43,421 nucleotides of DNA from Clostridia bacterium (GCA_900754285.1 CAAECB010000044.1:1-43421); one strand, 5' to 3'. Shown: positions 33,933-43,293, numbered from the stretch's first letter. Translations and numbers: made by a program. Notes: generated by a model not told the origin, from the letters alone.

Positions 33933-36626
33933 TTATAAATTCTCAAGCATCTCTTTGTATTTTCTTAGCTTTTCTTTTTCTTCTTCTATTTTAGCTGCTG
34001 GTGCTTTATTAACAAATCCAGGATTTGATAACATTTTTTCACATCTTGCTACTTCAGATTCTAATCTTTGTTTTTCTTTTTCTCTTCTGGCTTTTTCTTC
34101 TTCTAAGTTTATTAAGCCTTCTAATGGCATGTATAATTGAATATCATTTCCTAATATGCTTATTGCATCTTCTGGAATTCCTATTTTGTCTTTTTGTACA
34201 ATTATCTTTTCTCCAAAGCCTAATTTCATTAGGAATTCTTTTGATTCCCATATTTCACTTTCAAATTTTTGTGTTACAAATATTAAATTTGCTTTTTTAG
34301 ATGGATGTATATTTTTTGTTGCTCTTATATTTCTTATTTCAACTATTATGTCTTTTAAGTTTTCCATCGTTTTTTCTTCTTCATCATAATTTGTTTCTTT
34401 CATGTCTTTTGGCCATTCTGCAATAATTAATTCTTTTTTGTCATTCTCATTTTCTGCAACTAAATTCATTAATTCACTATAAATTTTTGTTGTTACAAAT
34501 GGCATAAATGGATGTAGTAACTTCATTGATGTTTTAAATACATATGATAATACATAACATGCACTTATTTTTTCATTTTGATTTTCACTATAAAGACGTG
34601 GTTTTACAATCTCTATATACCAATCGCAAAATTCATTCCATATAAAACTACAAATTTTGTCTAATGCTATACCTAAATCATAATTTTCGATGTTTACAGT
34701 TACTTCTTTTACTAGTTTATCTAGTTTATTTAAAATCCATTTATCTTCTAATTTCAAATTATTTGTCTTAAATTTATTAGCTTTTACATTATAATTTTCT
34801 TCTCCAAATTTACTAATTTCTTCTTTTGATACCATATTCATCATTATAAATTTGGCTGCATTCCAAATTTTATTTGCAAAATTTGAAGCTTGATCTAACT
34901 TTTCTGGCATATATTTTATATCATTTCCCATTGTTGTTCCAGATATTACAGAATAGCGTAAACTGTCTGCTCCATATTGATTTATTATATCAATTGGATC
35001 TATTCCATTTCCTAAAGTTTTTGACATTTTTCTGCCTTGGCTATCACGTACCATTCCATGTATTAAAACATCACTAAATGGTTTTTGTTTTGTACATTCT
35101 AGTCCTGATGTTATCATTCTTGAAACCCAGAAAGTTATAATATCATATCCTGTAACTAATGTGTTTGTTGGATAAAATGTTTTATAATCTTCTGAATCTT
35201 CATTTGGCCAACCTAAAGTCGAAAATGGCCATAATGCAGAGCTGAACCATGTGTCTAATGTATCTTCATCTTGATGCAATTCTGTACTTCCACATTTTTC
35301 GCATTTTTCTGGCTGTGTTTTTGATACATTTATATGTCCACATTTTTCGCAATAATATGCTGGTATTCTATGTCCCCACCATAATTGTCTTGATATACAC
35401 CAATCTTGAATATTTTCCATCCAATTAAAATATAGCTTTTCGTATTTTTTTGGTATAAATTTTATTTCTCCATTTTTTACAGCTTCTATTGCTGGTTTTG
35501 CTAGTTCTTCCATTTTTACAAACCATTGATCAGATATTTTAGGTTCTATTGTGTTTTTGCATCTTTCACATTTTCCAACATTATGAATGTATTTTTCTTC
35601 TTTTACTAATGCACCTATCTCTTTTAATTTTTCTACTATTGCTTTTCTTGCATCTAATAAATCCATACCTTTGTATTCTTCTACTAAGTCACCCATTTTA
35701 AAGTTTTCGTCAAATACTTCTATAATTTCTAAGTTGTGTCTTAATCCAGCTTGATAGTCATTCATATCATGTGCTGGTGTTATTTTTACACATCCTGTTC
35801 CAAATTCTTTTTCTACAAATCTGTCTGCAATGATTGGTATTTCTTTATTCATAATTGGTAAAATACATGTTTTACCTACTAAATCTTTATATCTTTCATC
35901 ATCTGGATGTACTGCTACTGCTGTATCTCCTAACATTGTTTCTGGTCTTGTTGTTGCAACTATAATGTAACGGTCTTTTGTTGATTTATCATTTTCATCT
36001 TCTTTTATCTTGTATCTTATATGCCACAATTTTGTTTCTTCTTCATGATATTCAACTTCTACATCTGATATAGTTGTGTTACAATGAGTACACCAGTTTA
36101 CCATTCTTTTTCCTTTATAGATTAGCCCTTTGTTGTATAAATTAACAAATTGTTCTAATACAGCTTCTGATAGACCTTCATCTAATGTAAATCTACGTCT
36201 ATCCCAGTCACATGAACATCCTAATTGTTTTTGTTGTTCTTGTATCGTTCCACCATATAAATGAGTCCAATCCCATGTTTCTTCTAGGAATTTTTCTCTT
36301 CCTAGTTCATGTTTCGTTTTTCCTTCTGCTTTTATTTTTTGAACTACTTTCATCTCTGTGGATATTGAAGCATGGTCTGAACCTGGTAACCACAATGTGT
36401 TATATCCTTGCATTCTTTTAAATCTTATTAATATGTCTTGTATTGTTCCATCTAATGCATGTCCCATATGCAATTTTCCTGTTACATTTGGTGGTGGCAT
36501 CATTATACAATAACTTGGTTTTAGTTTGTCCATACTTGGCTTAAAATATCCTTTTTCTTCCCAATTTTTGTATATCTTTTGTTCAAATTCCTTTGGGTTG
36601 TATTTTCCCTCTAATCCATTTTCCAT
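33933..36626 (-). CDS. valS: Valyl-tRNA synthetase
   Basis: The protein has 897 residues, in the range for bacterial ValS. It charges tRNA-Val in the cytoplasm. The class I HIGH-type motif is PNVTGKLHMGHALD (near 47-60). The CP1 editing region holds TTRPETMLGDTAVAVHPDD and the ARDIE-like IITFWVSRMI follows. The zinc-ribbon Cys are CERCKNT and CEKCGH ... CEKCGS. The KMSKS loop is GRKMSKTLGNGIDP near 535. The C-terminal coiled coil (about 830-897, EEEKARREKEKQRLESEVAR) is the usual tRNA-binding arm. AAGGAGGAC precedes the ATG by four bases. It is controlled by the T-box leader upstream. Confidence 0.98.
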   Translation of the reverse strand: MENGLEGKYNPKEFEQKIYKNWEEKGYFKPSMDKLKPSYCIMMPPPNVTGKLHMGHALDGTIQDILIRFKRMQGYNTLWLPGSDHASISTEMKVVQKIKAEGKTKHELGREKFLEETWDWTHLYGGTIQEQQKQLGCSCDWDRRRFTLDEGLSEAVLEQFVNLYNKGLIYKGKRMVNWCTHCNTTISDVEVEYHEEETKLWHIRYKIKEDENDKSTKDRYIIVATTRPETMLGDTAVAVHPDDERYKDLVGKTCILPIMNKEIPIIADRFVEKEFGTGCVKITPAHDMNDYQAGLRHNLEIIEVFDENFKMGDLVEEYKGMDLLDARKAIVEKLKEIGALVKEEKYIHNVGKCERCKNTIEPKISDQWFVKMEELAKPAIEAVKNGEIKFIPKKYEKLYFNWMENIQDWCISRQLWWGHRIPAYYCEKCGHINVSKTQPEKCEKCGSTELHQDEDTLDTWFSSALWPFSTLGWPNEDSEDYKTFYPTNTLVTGYDIITFWVSRMITSGLECTKQKPFSDVLIHGMVRDSQGRKMSKTLGNGIDPIDIINQYGADSLRYSVISGTTMGNDIKYMPEKLDQASNFANKIWNAAKFIMMNMVSKEEISKFGEENYNVKANKFKTNNLKLEDKWILNKLDKLVKEVTVNIENYDLGIALDKICSFIWNEFCDWYIEIVKPRLYSENQNEKISACYVLSYVFKTSMKLLHPFMPFVTTKIYSELMNLVAENENDKKELIIAEWPKDMKETNYDEEEKTMENLKDIIVEIRNIRATKNIHPSKKANLIFVTQKFESEIWESKEFLMKLGFGEKIIVQKDKIGIPEDAISILGNDIQLYMPLEGLINLEEEKARREKEKQRLESEVARCEKMLSNPGFVNKAPAAKIEEEKEKLRKYKEMLENL

Positions 36627-36657
36627 AATGTCCTCCTTTTTTCTGGCTCGTACCGTA

Positions 36658-36985
36658 AAAATAAAACAATACCCTTATACATAAATCTATTAATTTATGC
36701 ATAAGGGCGTTTTATCGCGGTACCACCTTACTTTATTTCTATATTATAAATTTAACTATAATATTATAATAATCTCTTTTTGTTTTAACGGTGCAACCGG
36801 ATATATTTACTATTACTTCAACACATCAGCTCAAAAGCTACCTTCTATTTGCCTTTTGTTTAAGAAGCTTTCAGCCTATGACTTCTTTTCTCTAAAACCG
36901 ACATTAGCTAACATTTTAAATATTGTTGCTATACCATTTTAAACAAGTACAAATATACTCCTCTTTTTCAAAGCTTTTAAATTAT
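36658..36985 (-). promoter_or_regulatory. T-box riboswitch of valS, specifier GUA (Val)
   Basis: On the minus strand the leader has the GA motif GAGGAGTA (near 36962), the distal AGAGA segment (near 36890), and GAAGGTAGCTTTTGAGC, in which GTA (36839-36841) is the specifier. The conserved T-box AAGGTGGTACCGCG (36716-36729) and a terminator stem CCCTTAT..ATAAGGG (36672-36686 with 36693-36707) plus TTTTATTTT follow. Uncharged tRNA-Val should pair and favour the antiterminator. This accounts for the whole 400-base gap. Confidence 0.93.
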
Positions 36986-36991
36986 AGTAAT

Positions 36992-37020
36992 ATTGTATAT
37001 TCATTCTAACTTTTTGTCAA
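36992..37020 (-). promoter_or_regulatory. Promoter of valS T-box transcript
   Basis: On the minus strand, TTGACA (37015-37020), a 17-base spacer, and TACAAT (36992-36997). It lies within 5 bp of the end of the upstream dehydrogenase gene. Confidence 0.88.
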
Positions 37021-37024
37021 TAGT

Positions 37025-38176
37025 TTACATAGCTTTTTTATACAATTTTATAAATTTTTCTACATCTACTTCTCTAGGGTTACCTGGTTTACAAGGATCT
37101 TCCATAGCTTTTTCAGATAGCATTTCTAAATCTTCTAATTTAGCACCATAATCAGAAATAGTTTGTGTAATACCAACTTGTTCTGCTAAATCTTTTACTA
37201 TATCAACTAAAGTTTTTATTGTTTCTTCTTTAGTATATTTTTCTGCTGGATATCCTAATGCTTTTAAAATATCTTGATATCTTTCATAACATACTTCTCC
37301 ATTAAATTCCAAAACTGTAGGAAGTAACATTGCATTTGCTATTCCATGTGGTGTATCATATACTGCACCTAATTGATGTGCCATTGAGTGGCAAATTCCT
37401 AAACCTACATTCGAGAATCCCATACCTGCAATGTATTGAGCCATTCCCATAATGTTTATTGCTTTTTTGTCTTTGTCATTAACAGCTGCTGCTAAGTTTG
37501 CAACTATTAATTGAATTGCTTTTATATGGAACATATCTGACATTTCATTATGCGCTTTTGTTATATATCCTTCTAATGCATGTGTTAAAGCATCCATTCC
37601 TGTTGCTGCTGCTAATGATTTTGGCATTGATGCCATTAATTCTGAATCTACAATTGCAACAATTGGAATATCATTAGGGTCTACACATACCATTTTTATT
37701 TTTCTTTCTTCATCTGTTATAACATAGTTTATTGTTACTTCTGCTGCTGTTCCTGCTGTTGTTGGTAATGCTATTATTGGCATTCCTCTATTTACTGTAT
37801 TTGATGCTCCATTTAATGATTTTATATCTGCTCTATCTGGGTTTGTCATAACTATAGATATTCCTTTTGATGTATCTATACTTGAACCTCCACCTACTGC
37901 AACTATTACATCTGCTCCAGATTTTTTGCATGCTGTAACACCATCTGTTACATTTTTAATTGTTGGATTTGGTTTTATTTCATCATATAAATCATATGCA
38001 ATTCCTGCATCATTTAATATTTTCTCAACTTTTGCTGTTACACCTGCTTCTACTAGTGATTTATCACTTACTAAAAATACTTTTTTAAAATTTCTTTTTT
38101 GGATTTCTGATGCTAAATTTTCTCTAGCATTATCTCCAAAATAAGATGTTTCATTTAATACAAATTTAATTGCCAT
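37025..38176 (-). CDS. Iron-containing alcohol dehydrogenase (FucO-like)
   Basis: The protein has 383 residues of group III iron-dependent alcohol dehydrogenase. The NAD-binding loop is VGGGSSIDTSKG (near 95). Iron ligands fit D in GMDALTHALEGY (near 195), H four residues on, and the two His of GICHSMAHQLGAVYDTPHGI (near 263 and 277). The sequence resembles lactaldehyde/1,2-propanediol oxidoreductase (FucO), so it may reduce a short aldehyde to an alcohol. AAAGGA precedes the ATG. It follows the aldehyde dehydrogenase gene by 31 bp; the two probably handle the same aldehyde in fermentation. Confidence 0.95.
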   Translation of the reverse strand: MAIKFVLNETSYFGDNARENLASEIQKRNFKKVFLVSDKSLVEAGVTAKVEKILNDAGIAYDLYDEIKPNPTIKNVTDGVTACKKSGADVIVAVGGGSSIDTSKGISIVMTNPDRADIKSLNGASNTVNRGMPIIALPTTAGTAAEVTINYVITDEERKIKMVCVDPNDIPIVAIVDSELMASMPKSLAAATGMDALTHALEGYITKAHNEMSDMFHIKAIQLIVANLAAAVNDKDKKAINIMGMAQYIAGMGFSNVGLGICHSMAHQLGAVYDTPHGIANAMLLPTVLEFNGEVCYERYQDILKALGYPAEKYTKEETIKTLVDIVKDLAEQVGITQTISDYGAKLEDLEMLSEKAMEDPCKPGNPREVDVEKFIKLYKKAM

Positions 38177-38207
38177 TTTATTTCATTTCCTTTCTTCTCT
38201 TTTTCAA

Positions 38208-39641
38208 TTATAAAATGTTTTTTAAAACAATAGTCTTAAGTCTAGACATCTCTTGTAATGTAGTAGCAACACCCTCGTTTCCGATTCCAGAATGTTTCCA
38301 ACCGCCAAACGGCATTTCAAAAGATCTAAAGAAACTTGCACCATTAACAATTGCACCACCACATTCTAATTTATCAGCTATTTTCATAGCTCTTGAATAA
38401 TCTTTAGAAATAACACAACCACATAATCCATATGATGATTGATTAGCTATTTCAATTGCTTCTTCTTCATTATCAAATCCTATAACGGAAATAACTGGCC
38501 CAAAGATTTCCATATCTTTAGCGACTTCCATGTCTTTTGTTACATTGTCTAAAATTGTTGGATAATAATAAGCATCTTCTCTTTTTCCTCCGCAAACTAC
38601 TGTTGCACCTTCTGCTACCATTCTATTAACTTGTTCTTCAATTCTTTTAGCTGCATTTATATTAATCATTGGCCCCATATCTGTATCTTCTTGCATTGGG
38701 TCTCCAACTTTTAGGTTTGATATAACTTCTTTCATTCTATCTATAAATTCTTGTTTTCTTGAATTATGAATCAAGAAACGTTTACTTGCACAACATACTT
38801 GTCCGCCATTATATAATCTTCCCCAAATTGTTTCTTTAACTGCTAAATCCATATCTCCATCTTCTAGGAAGATAAAAGCATCATTTCCACCTAATTCTAA
38901 CATTACATGTGTTAAATTTTGTGAAGCTGTTCCCATTGTTTGAATACCTGCTGCTGTTCCACCTGTTAATGAAACTAAATGAACTTTTGGATTTCTAGCT
39001 AATGCTTGTCCTACAATTGGCCCATCACCTGTCAATACTTGTATACATCCTGCTGGTACTCCTGCTTCTACCATTAATTTTACATATTCTATTAATGTTA
39101 ATGGATTATAATTTGATGGTTTTACTATTATTGCATTTCCCATTAATAATGCTGGTGGTACTTTTTGGCAGAATAAATCACTTGGAAAATTGAATGGTAT
39201 AATTGCTGCAATAACACCTATTGGATATCTTTTTGTTATTTGCATTGTTTTTTCGTTTCCTGCTTCTGAACCTGCTGGAATACTTGTATCATATAAATGT
39301 TTTGCTTTTTCTACAAATCCTCTAACACCTATACGTACATTAGCAATTTCTCCTCTTGCTTCTTTTATTGGTTTTCCAGTTTCATTTGATAGTAATGTTG
39401 CTAGTCTTTCTTTGTTTTCTTCTACCAAATCTACAAATTTATATAGTTTTTCTGCTCTTTCATATATTGATGTTTTAGCCCACTTTTTTTGCTCTATTTC
39501 TGCAACTTTCGCTGCTTCTTCAACATCTTGTTCTGTTACATTTGGAACTGTATCTATCAATTCTTGTGTGGCTGGATTTACCACTTCTATTGTTGCACCA
39601 TTTGATGCTTCTTTCCATTCATATCCTATTAAATTTTTCAC
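38208..39641 (-). CDS. NAD(P)-dependent aldehyde dehydrogenase
   Basis: The protein has 477 residues of the aldehyde dehydrogenase superfamily. The catalytic Glu is in MLELGGNDAF (near 247). The nucleophile is in YNGGQVCCASKRFLI (near 281), and the coenzyme loop is VSLTGGTAAGIQTMG. IIPFNFPSDLF and EMPFGGWKHSGIG are family hallmarks. The class is close to lactaldehyde or succinate semialdehyde dehydrogenases; the exact substrate is not certain. The start is the GTG at 39641, because AAAGGAGGG lies seven bases upstream. An ATG at 39704 would add 21 residues and has only a poor site. It is coupled with the iron alcohol dehydrogenase downstream and the FIST gene upstream. Confidence 0.93.
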   Translation of the reverse strand: MKNLIGYEWKEASNGATIEVVNPATQELIDTVPNVTEQDVEEAAKVAEIEQKKWAKTSIYERAEKLYKFVDLVEENKERLATLLSNETGKPIKEARGEIANVRIGVRGFVEKAKHLYDTSIPAGSEAGNEKTMQITKRYPIGVIAAIIPFNFPSDLFCQKVPPALLMGNAIIVKPSNYNPLTLIEYVKLMVEAGVPAGCIQVLTGDGPIVGQALARNPKVHLVSLTGGTAAGIQTMGTASQNLTHVMLELGGNDAFIFLEDGDMDLAVKETIWGRLYNGGQVCCASKRFLIHNSRKQEFIDRMKEVISNLKVGDPMQEDTDMGPMININAAKRIEEQVNRMVAEGATVVCGGKREDAYYYPTILDNVTKDMEVAKDMEIFGPVISVIGFDNEEEAIEIANQSSYGLCGCVISKDYSRAMKIADKLECGGAIVNGASFFRSFEMPFGGWKHSGIGNEGVATTLQEMSRLKTIVLKNIL

Positions 39642-39773
39642 TGTAGTTCCCTCCTTTTTTAAACTATAGTTTTTAGCAATATTAAAATCTAATTTGTCTG
39701 CCATATTAATTTGGCTTTCTATTTGATTTTTTATGCTATATTCGTTGCTCTTTTGTGGTTTTTCCCCTTCTCT

Positions 39774-40949
39774 TCATTTAGAAAAACCTGTAAATGAAAG
39801 CATTAATCCTCCTGTTGTATTTGCTCCATGGTCTTTTACTCCATATTCACCAAATGTGAATGCTGCAATAAATGGCACTCCATGAGCCTCTTTCTTTAAT
39901 AGTTCTGCTACTTCATCTATTCTATCTCCTATAGCTAATCTTCTACCTCCACAGTGAATAAATAAATATGCTCCTGCTTCTGTTCCCTTATTTTCTAATT
40001 CTTTATTTACTTCTTTTGCTGTTTTTCCTGTTGCTTTTATTAATTCATCAACACTTGCTTCCATTTGAATTACAGCTGTATTTACTGCTAAATTTGCTCC
40101 TATATTCATAGAACCATCTTCATTTGCAAACATTGGGTGACGTATTGCTATTAAATCTCCTAATCTATCTTTTACTCCTAATGGTGCTGTAACTGTTTCA
40201 GCTAATAAATTTGCTCCTTCTAAGTCTTTTAATTTTTTGCCTGTCCATTTAGCATATTTTTTAACTGCTGGTTCTCCATCTATTTCTACTAATGTTCTTT
40301 TTCCACTTATTTTTGTTATAATTCCACTATTTATTGTTTCATGATATGCACCTGTGTATACATTTGACATTTTTTTGTCTGTATAGAAAAATGCTACAGC
40401 AACTCCATCTGCAAATATTTCGTTATTTGTATATATACTCCATTTTCCTTCTACTGTGTTATCAGCTGCACTTCCTCCAAATATTGGAACTCTGCCTATA
40501 ACATCTTCTATTCCTTTTATATAGTCTTCTTCTTCCGCTGGTGATGCTACCATATAGAAATATGCTGGACTATCTGTTCTTCCTGCTTTTTTCATTGCTT
40601 CTTTTGCTACCATTTGTCCTGTTAGTCTTGCTTCTTCTTTTTTTGGTGAACTTGCTACTCCGACTGTTAATTCTGGATCTCCTAATGCTAAGATTCCTGT
40701 AAATCCATTTTCACTTGATATAAATCCTTCTGGTGTTATGATTCCTGCACTTGATGTGCATCCAATTATTGGTGCTGTTCCTAATTCTGCTTTTGCTCCT
40801 TCTAAAACTTTTTCGACATTGCAGTCTACTGATGTGAATAAAAATGCTACTTTTGTTTGTATTAAATCTACTACTGCTTTTTCTGCAGCTTCCTTTCCTT
40901 GTGTATAACTATCTTTGTTTGTACTCCATGATACGTTTGATTTTAACAT
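39774..40949 (-). CDS. FIST domain sensory protein
   Basis: The protein has 391 residues, containing FIST N and FIST C domains only. Recognisable segments are VAFLFTSVDCNVEKVLEGAK, PIIGCTSSAGIITPEGF, VPIFGGSAADNT, and at the end YLFIHCGGRRLAIGDR and VPFIAAFTFGEYG. FIST domains are proposed to sense small ligands, perhaps amino acids; here no kinase or cyclase output domain is attached. It is cytoplasmic. The ATG at 40949 lies seven bases after AGGAGG. It is first in a likely operon with the two dehydrogenases (132 bp, then 31 bp). The pairing suggests ligand-linked control or transient binding of the aldehyde pathway, an inference. Confidence 0.92.
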   Translation of the reverse strand: MLKSNVSWSTNKDSYTQGKEAAEKAVVDLIQTKVAFLFTSVDCNVEKVLEGAKAELGTAPIIGCTSSAGIITPEGFISSENGFTGILALGDPELTVGVASSPKKEEARLTGQMVAKEAMKKAGRTDSPAYFYMVASPAEEEDYIKGIEDVIGRVPIFGGSAADNTVEGKWSIYTNNEIFADGVAVAFFYTDKKMSNVYTGAYHETINSGIITKISGKRTLVEIDGEPAVKKYAKWTGKKLKDLEGANLLAETVTAPLGVKDRLGDLIAIRHPMFANEDGSMNIGANLAVNTAVIQMEASVDELIKATGKTAKEVNKELENKGTEAGAYLFIHCGGRRLAIGDRIDEVAELLKKEAHGVPFIAAFTFGEYGVKDHGANTTGGLMLSFTGFSK

Positions 40950-40981
40950 ATTCATTCCTCCTTCGTTTTTTATTATTTCCA

Positions 40982-41010
40982 ATTATACCAATAATATTTT
41001 ATTTTAACAA
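40982..41010 (-). promoter_or_regulatory. Promoter of the FIST-dehydrogenase operon
   Basis: On the minus strand, TTGTTA (41005-41010), a 17-base spacer, and TATAAT (40982-40987). Confidence 0.8.
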
Positions 41011-41050
41011 TAGTTTTTTTAAAACGTAATATAATTGTAATAAAAAAATT

Positions 41051-41323
41051 TTACACTCTAATCTTGACAAGGTCTAATTTGACCCATTTTAGACTTACAT
41101 TGTAGTAATTTATTGTACTATCTCCTAGTTTTCTTTCTTCCTTTAAATATTTTAACAAAAACACTCTCAACTCATTAGTTGTTACTTTTTCTAAATTCTT
41201 GTTGCCAAAATATCTCATTATATCTTTTGTTTTTCCAAAATAACTGTCATATGTGTAATGTGAAAAATTTCGCATCTTCATGTCATTTCTCATTTTGTTT
41301 AATAATTGATTATTTGTAATCAA
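41051..41323 (-). pseudogene. Tyrosine recombinase remnant (N-terminal SAM-like domain only)
   Basis: A 90-residue ORF. It has the N-terminal DNA-binding domain of a phage-type integrase: MRNDMKMRNFSHYTYDSYFG, LEKVTTNELRVFLLKYLKEE and KLGDSTINYYNVSLKWV. It then turns into an unrelated nine-residue tail and stops. The whole catalytic domain (R..H.R..Y) of a roughly 300-residue enzyme is missing and is not found nearby in any frame. A TTG start with AGGAGG five bases upstream and a TATAAT box over a 7-bp inverted repeat TATACAA/TTGTATA (41371-41388) show that the 5' region is intact. It may still express a small DNA-binding peptide. Confidence 0.75.
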
Positions 41324-41513
41324 AAAAACCTCCTATATTCTATATTTGCGACTTAAGTTACATAATATATTATACAAGAGGTTGTATATTTTTTTAATAT
41401 TATTTTATTATTAGTTCAATTGCGACACAGGAGCAATTTAGTACAATTATTATGACAATTATTATTTTTTGTGGCATTATTACCTTTTTTAAATTCTTCA
41501 CTTTTTTCTTCTA

Positions 41514-42675
41514 TTAATTTATTTCTTCAAAACCTTTTGGTTTTACATATAAATCTTCAATCATCATTGTAATTAGTTGATTATAATCTATTCCTTTTGC
41601 TTCAAATAGTTCTACAATATTATTATATGGACATTGTCCTTGTTCTCCCATAATATTATAAAAATCTTGAAGATTTTCAATTTTGATATTTTCTGCTAAA
41701 TTTCCTTTAATTTTTCCTACATAGGTATATCCGTCTATAAATATGTCAGTTATCTCTTGATTTCTAATATTTTCATCTGTTGATAAACTATTTATTATAT
41801 TTTTTGCATATTCTATATAATTTTCGTGCTTTTTTTGAATTGTTTTTATTAAAGGCTCATTGTTGCTTTTATTTACGCTAGCCTTTAATAAAAATTCTAT
41901 TCCTATTCCTTTTACTTCTGATAAATTATTACAATCTTCAAAAACGCTATACGATATAAATAAATTGTTTTTTAATTTTTTAGAAAATTCTATCGTTTTT
42001 AATGGTGCACGAGAAAAGGCTCCTGACTGAATTTGTTTTAATGTACTTGGAAATCTTATATATTCTAATTTTGTTCCATAAAACATTCCTATTATCTCTA
42101 CACCTTCCTTAATAACCAATGCACCTTTTAATTTACTTTTCCCTTGAACTAAGGATAATTTTCCGGTCACAACCAAAATCGACCCATATATCGCCATCAC
42201 TTATTAGCTGATCCCAACTTTTAATCATTTTACTGGTCCCTGTTTCATATAGCCCTGCTTCTAAATTTTCATAATCTGGTTCATTGTTTTCGTCATCTTT
42301 AAAATTTATAACACGGTTTCCTATTTTTATTTGATATTGTGCTTTTATTCCTTTTTCTGCATTTCCTAATATGTTATCTTTTTCATCTTCTGTTAAATAT
42401 TTATTGTTTACTAGCTCATTTATAAATTCCTCTAATGTCTTTTCTGTTGTTCCACTTACTTCTTTATTGGCCTTCTTTTCTGCAATCCATAAATTTTTTG
42501 CTTCTTCTACTGTTCCTCCTCTTGTTTCTTCTTTTGCATTTTTTGCTTGTGTTAATATTCCATTGTCTCCACTTAATGCTGATATTGTTACTCCTGTTAA
42601 TATTAGTAACACTATGATTGCTATTACTAATGCTATTAGCGTGATTCCTCTTGCGTTTCTCTTCGTTTTGTTCAT
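41514..42675 (-). pseudogene. Prepilin-like / leucine-rich-repeat surface gene, split by a frameshift
   Basis: The first part (42133-42675, 180 residues) starts MNKTKRNARGITLIALVIAI, a type IV prepilin leader (cleavage after G, hydrophobic helix), with GVTISALSGDNGILTQAKNA next. The second part (41514-42200) is in another frame and opens with LRR-like KLKGALVIKEGVEIIGMF and FPSTLKQIQSGAFSRAPLKT (BspA type). Paralogues I know of join both parts in one protein. Skipping one base in the run of four (42175-42178) restores a continuous reading (GDIWVDLVVTGKLSLVQGK). The ATG at 42675 follows AAGGGAG. The second ORF has no ribosome site of its own. It may be a pseudogene or a phase-variable or recoded gene. 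Confidence 0.75.
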
Positions 42676-42702
42676 TCCAAAAACTCCCTTCTTTTCTATC
42701 AT

Positions 42703-42822
42703 AACCACCCGTAAACGGGTGGTTTGTTCTTCCCCTAGAAGGGGATTTACTTGCTCACCACCTAAAGGCGGTATTGAATATTTGACATTGCATTACTATT
42801 ACTGCTGCCACTTACCAGTGGC
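42703..42822. repeat. Four consecutive hairpins downstream of tnpA
   Basis: In order: AACCACCCG/CGGGTGGTT (42703-42724, loop TAAA); TCCCCT/AGGGGA (42731-42745, loop AGA); ACCACC/GGCGGT (42757-42772, loop TAAA, one mismatch); GCCACT/AGTGGC (42807-42822, loop TACC). One or two would be normal for an IS right end. Confidence 0.8.
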
Positions 42823-42831
42823 TCTTTCTAC

Positions 42832-43293
42832 TTATTTTTCTTTTTTGAATGGATCTATATATTCTTCTATTCCTATTTGATCCGCTATATAATCTTCTTG
42901 CAGTTGATTTCTTATATATTCTTTTATTATTTTTTCATTTTTTCCTACTGTGTCTACAAAATATCCTGTTGCCCAAAAATGTCTATTTCCATATTTATAC
43001 TTTAAATTCGCATGTCTATCAAATATCATCAATGCACTTTTACTCTTGATGTACCCCATAAACTGTGATATACTCAGATATGGAGGAATACTTACTAACA
43101 TATGGATGTGATCTGGACAGGCTTCTGCTTCGATTATTTCTACTTTCTTTTCATTACATAATTTTCTTAGTATTTTGCCTATATCAGCTTTCAATTCTCC
43201 ATATATTACTTTTCTCCTATATTTGGGTGCAAATACTATATGATATTGACACCTATATGATGAATGTTCTAATTTTTTTATTTCATTCTTCAT
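42832..43293 (-). CDS. tnpA: IS200/IS605 family transposase TnpA (HUH, Y1)
   Basis: The protein has 153 residues, the full length for IS200-type TnpA. It is a single-strand transposase that cuts with one tyrosine. The HUH motif is CPDHIHMLVSIPP (near 64) and the catalytic Tyr is in KEYIRNQLQEDY (near 127). Other family marks are YHIVFAPKYRRKVI near the start and GNRHFWATGYFVDTVG. The ATG at 43293 follows AGAGGAGG. No tnpB accompanies it. It appears intact, so the element may be active. Confidence 0.96.
   Translation of the reverse strand: MKNEIKKLEHSSYRCQYHIVFAPKYRRKVIYGELKADIGKILRKLCNEKKVEIIEAEACPDHIHMLVSIPPYLSISQFMGYIKSKSALMIFDRHANLKYKYGNRHFWATGYFVDTVGKNEKIIKEYIRNQLQEDYIADQIGIEEYIDPFKKEK

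Noticed and set aside
41514..42200. The leucine-rich ORF as an independent gene starting at 42200
   Set aside because: No ribosome site, and its first 68 bp overlap the pilin-like ORF in a manner best explained by a one-base frameshift.
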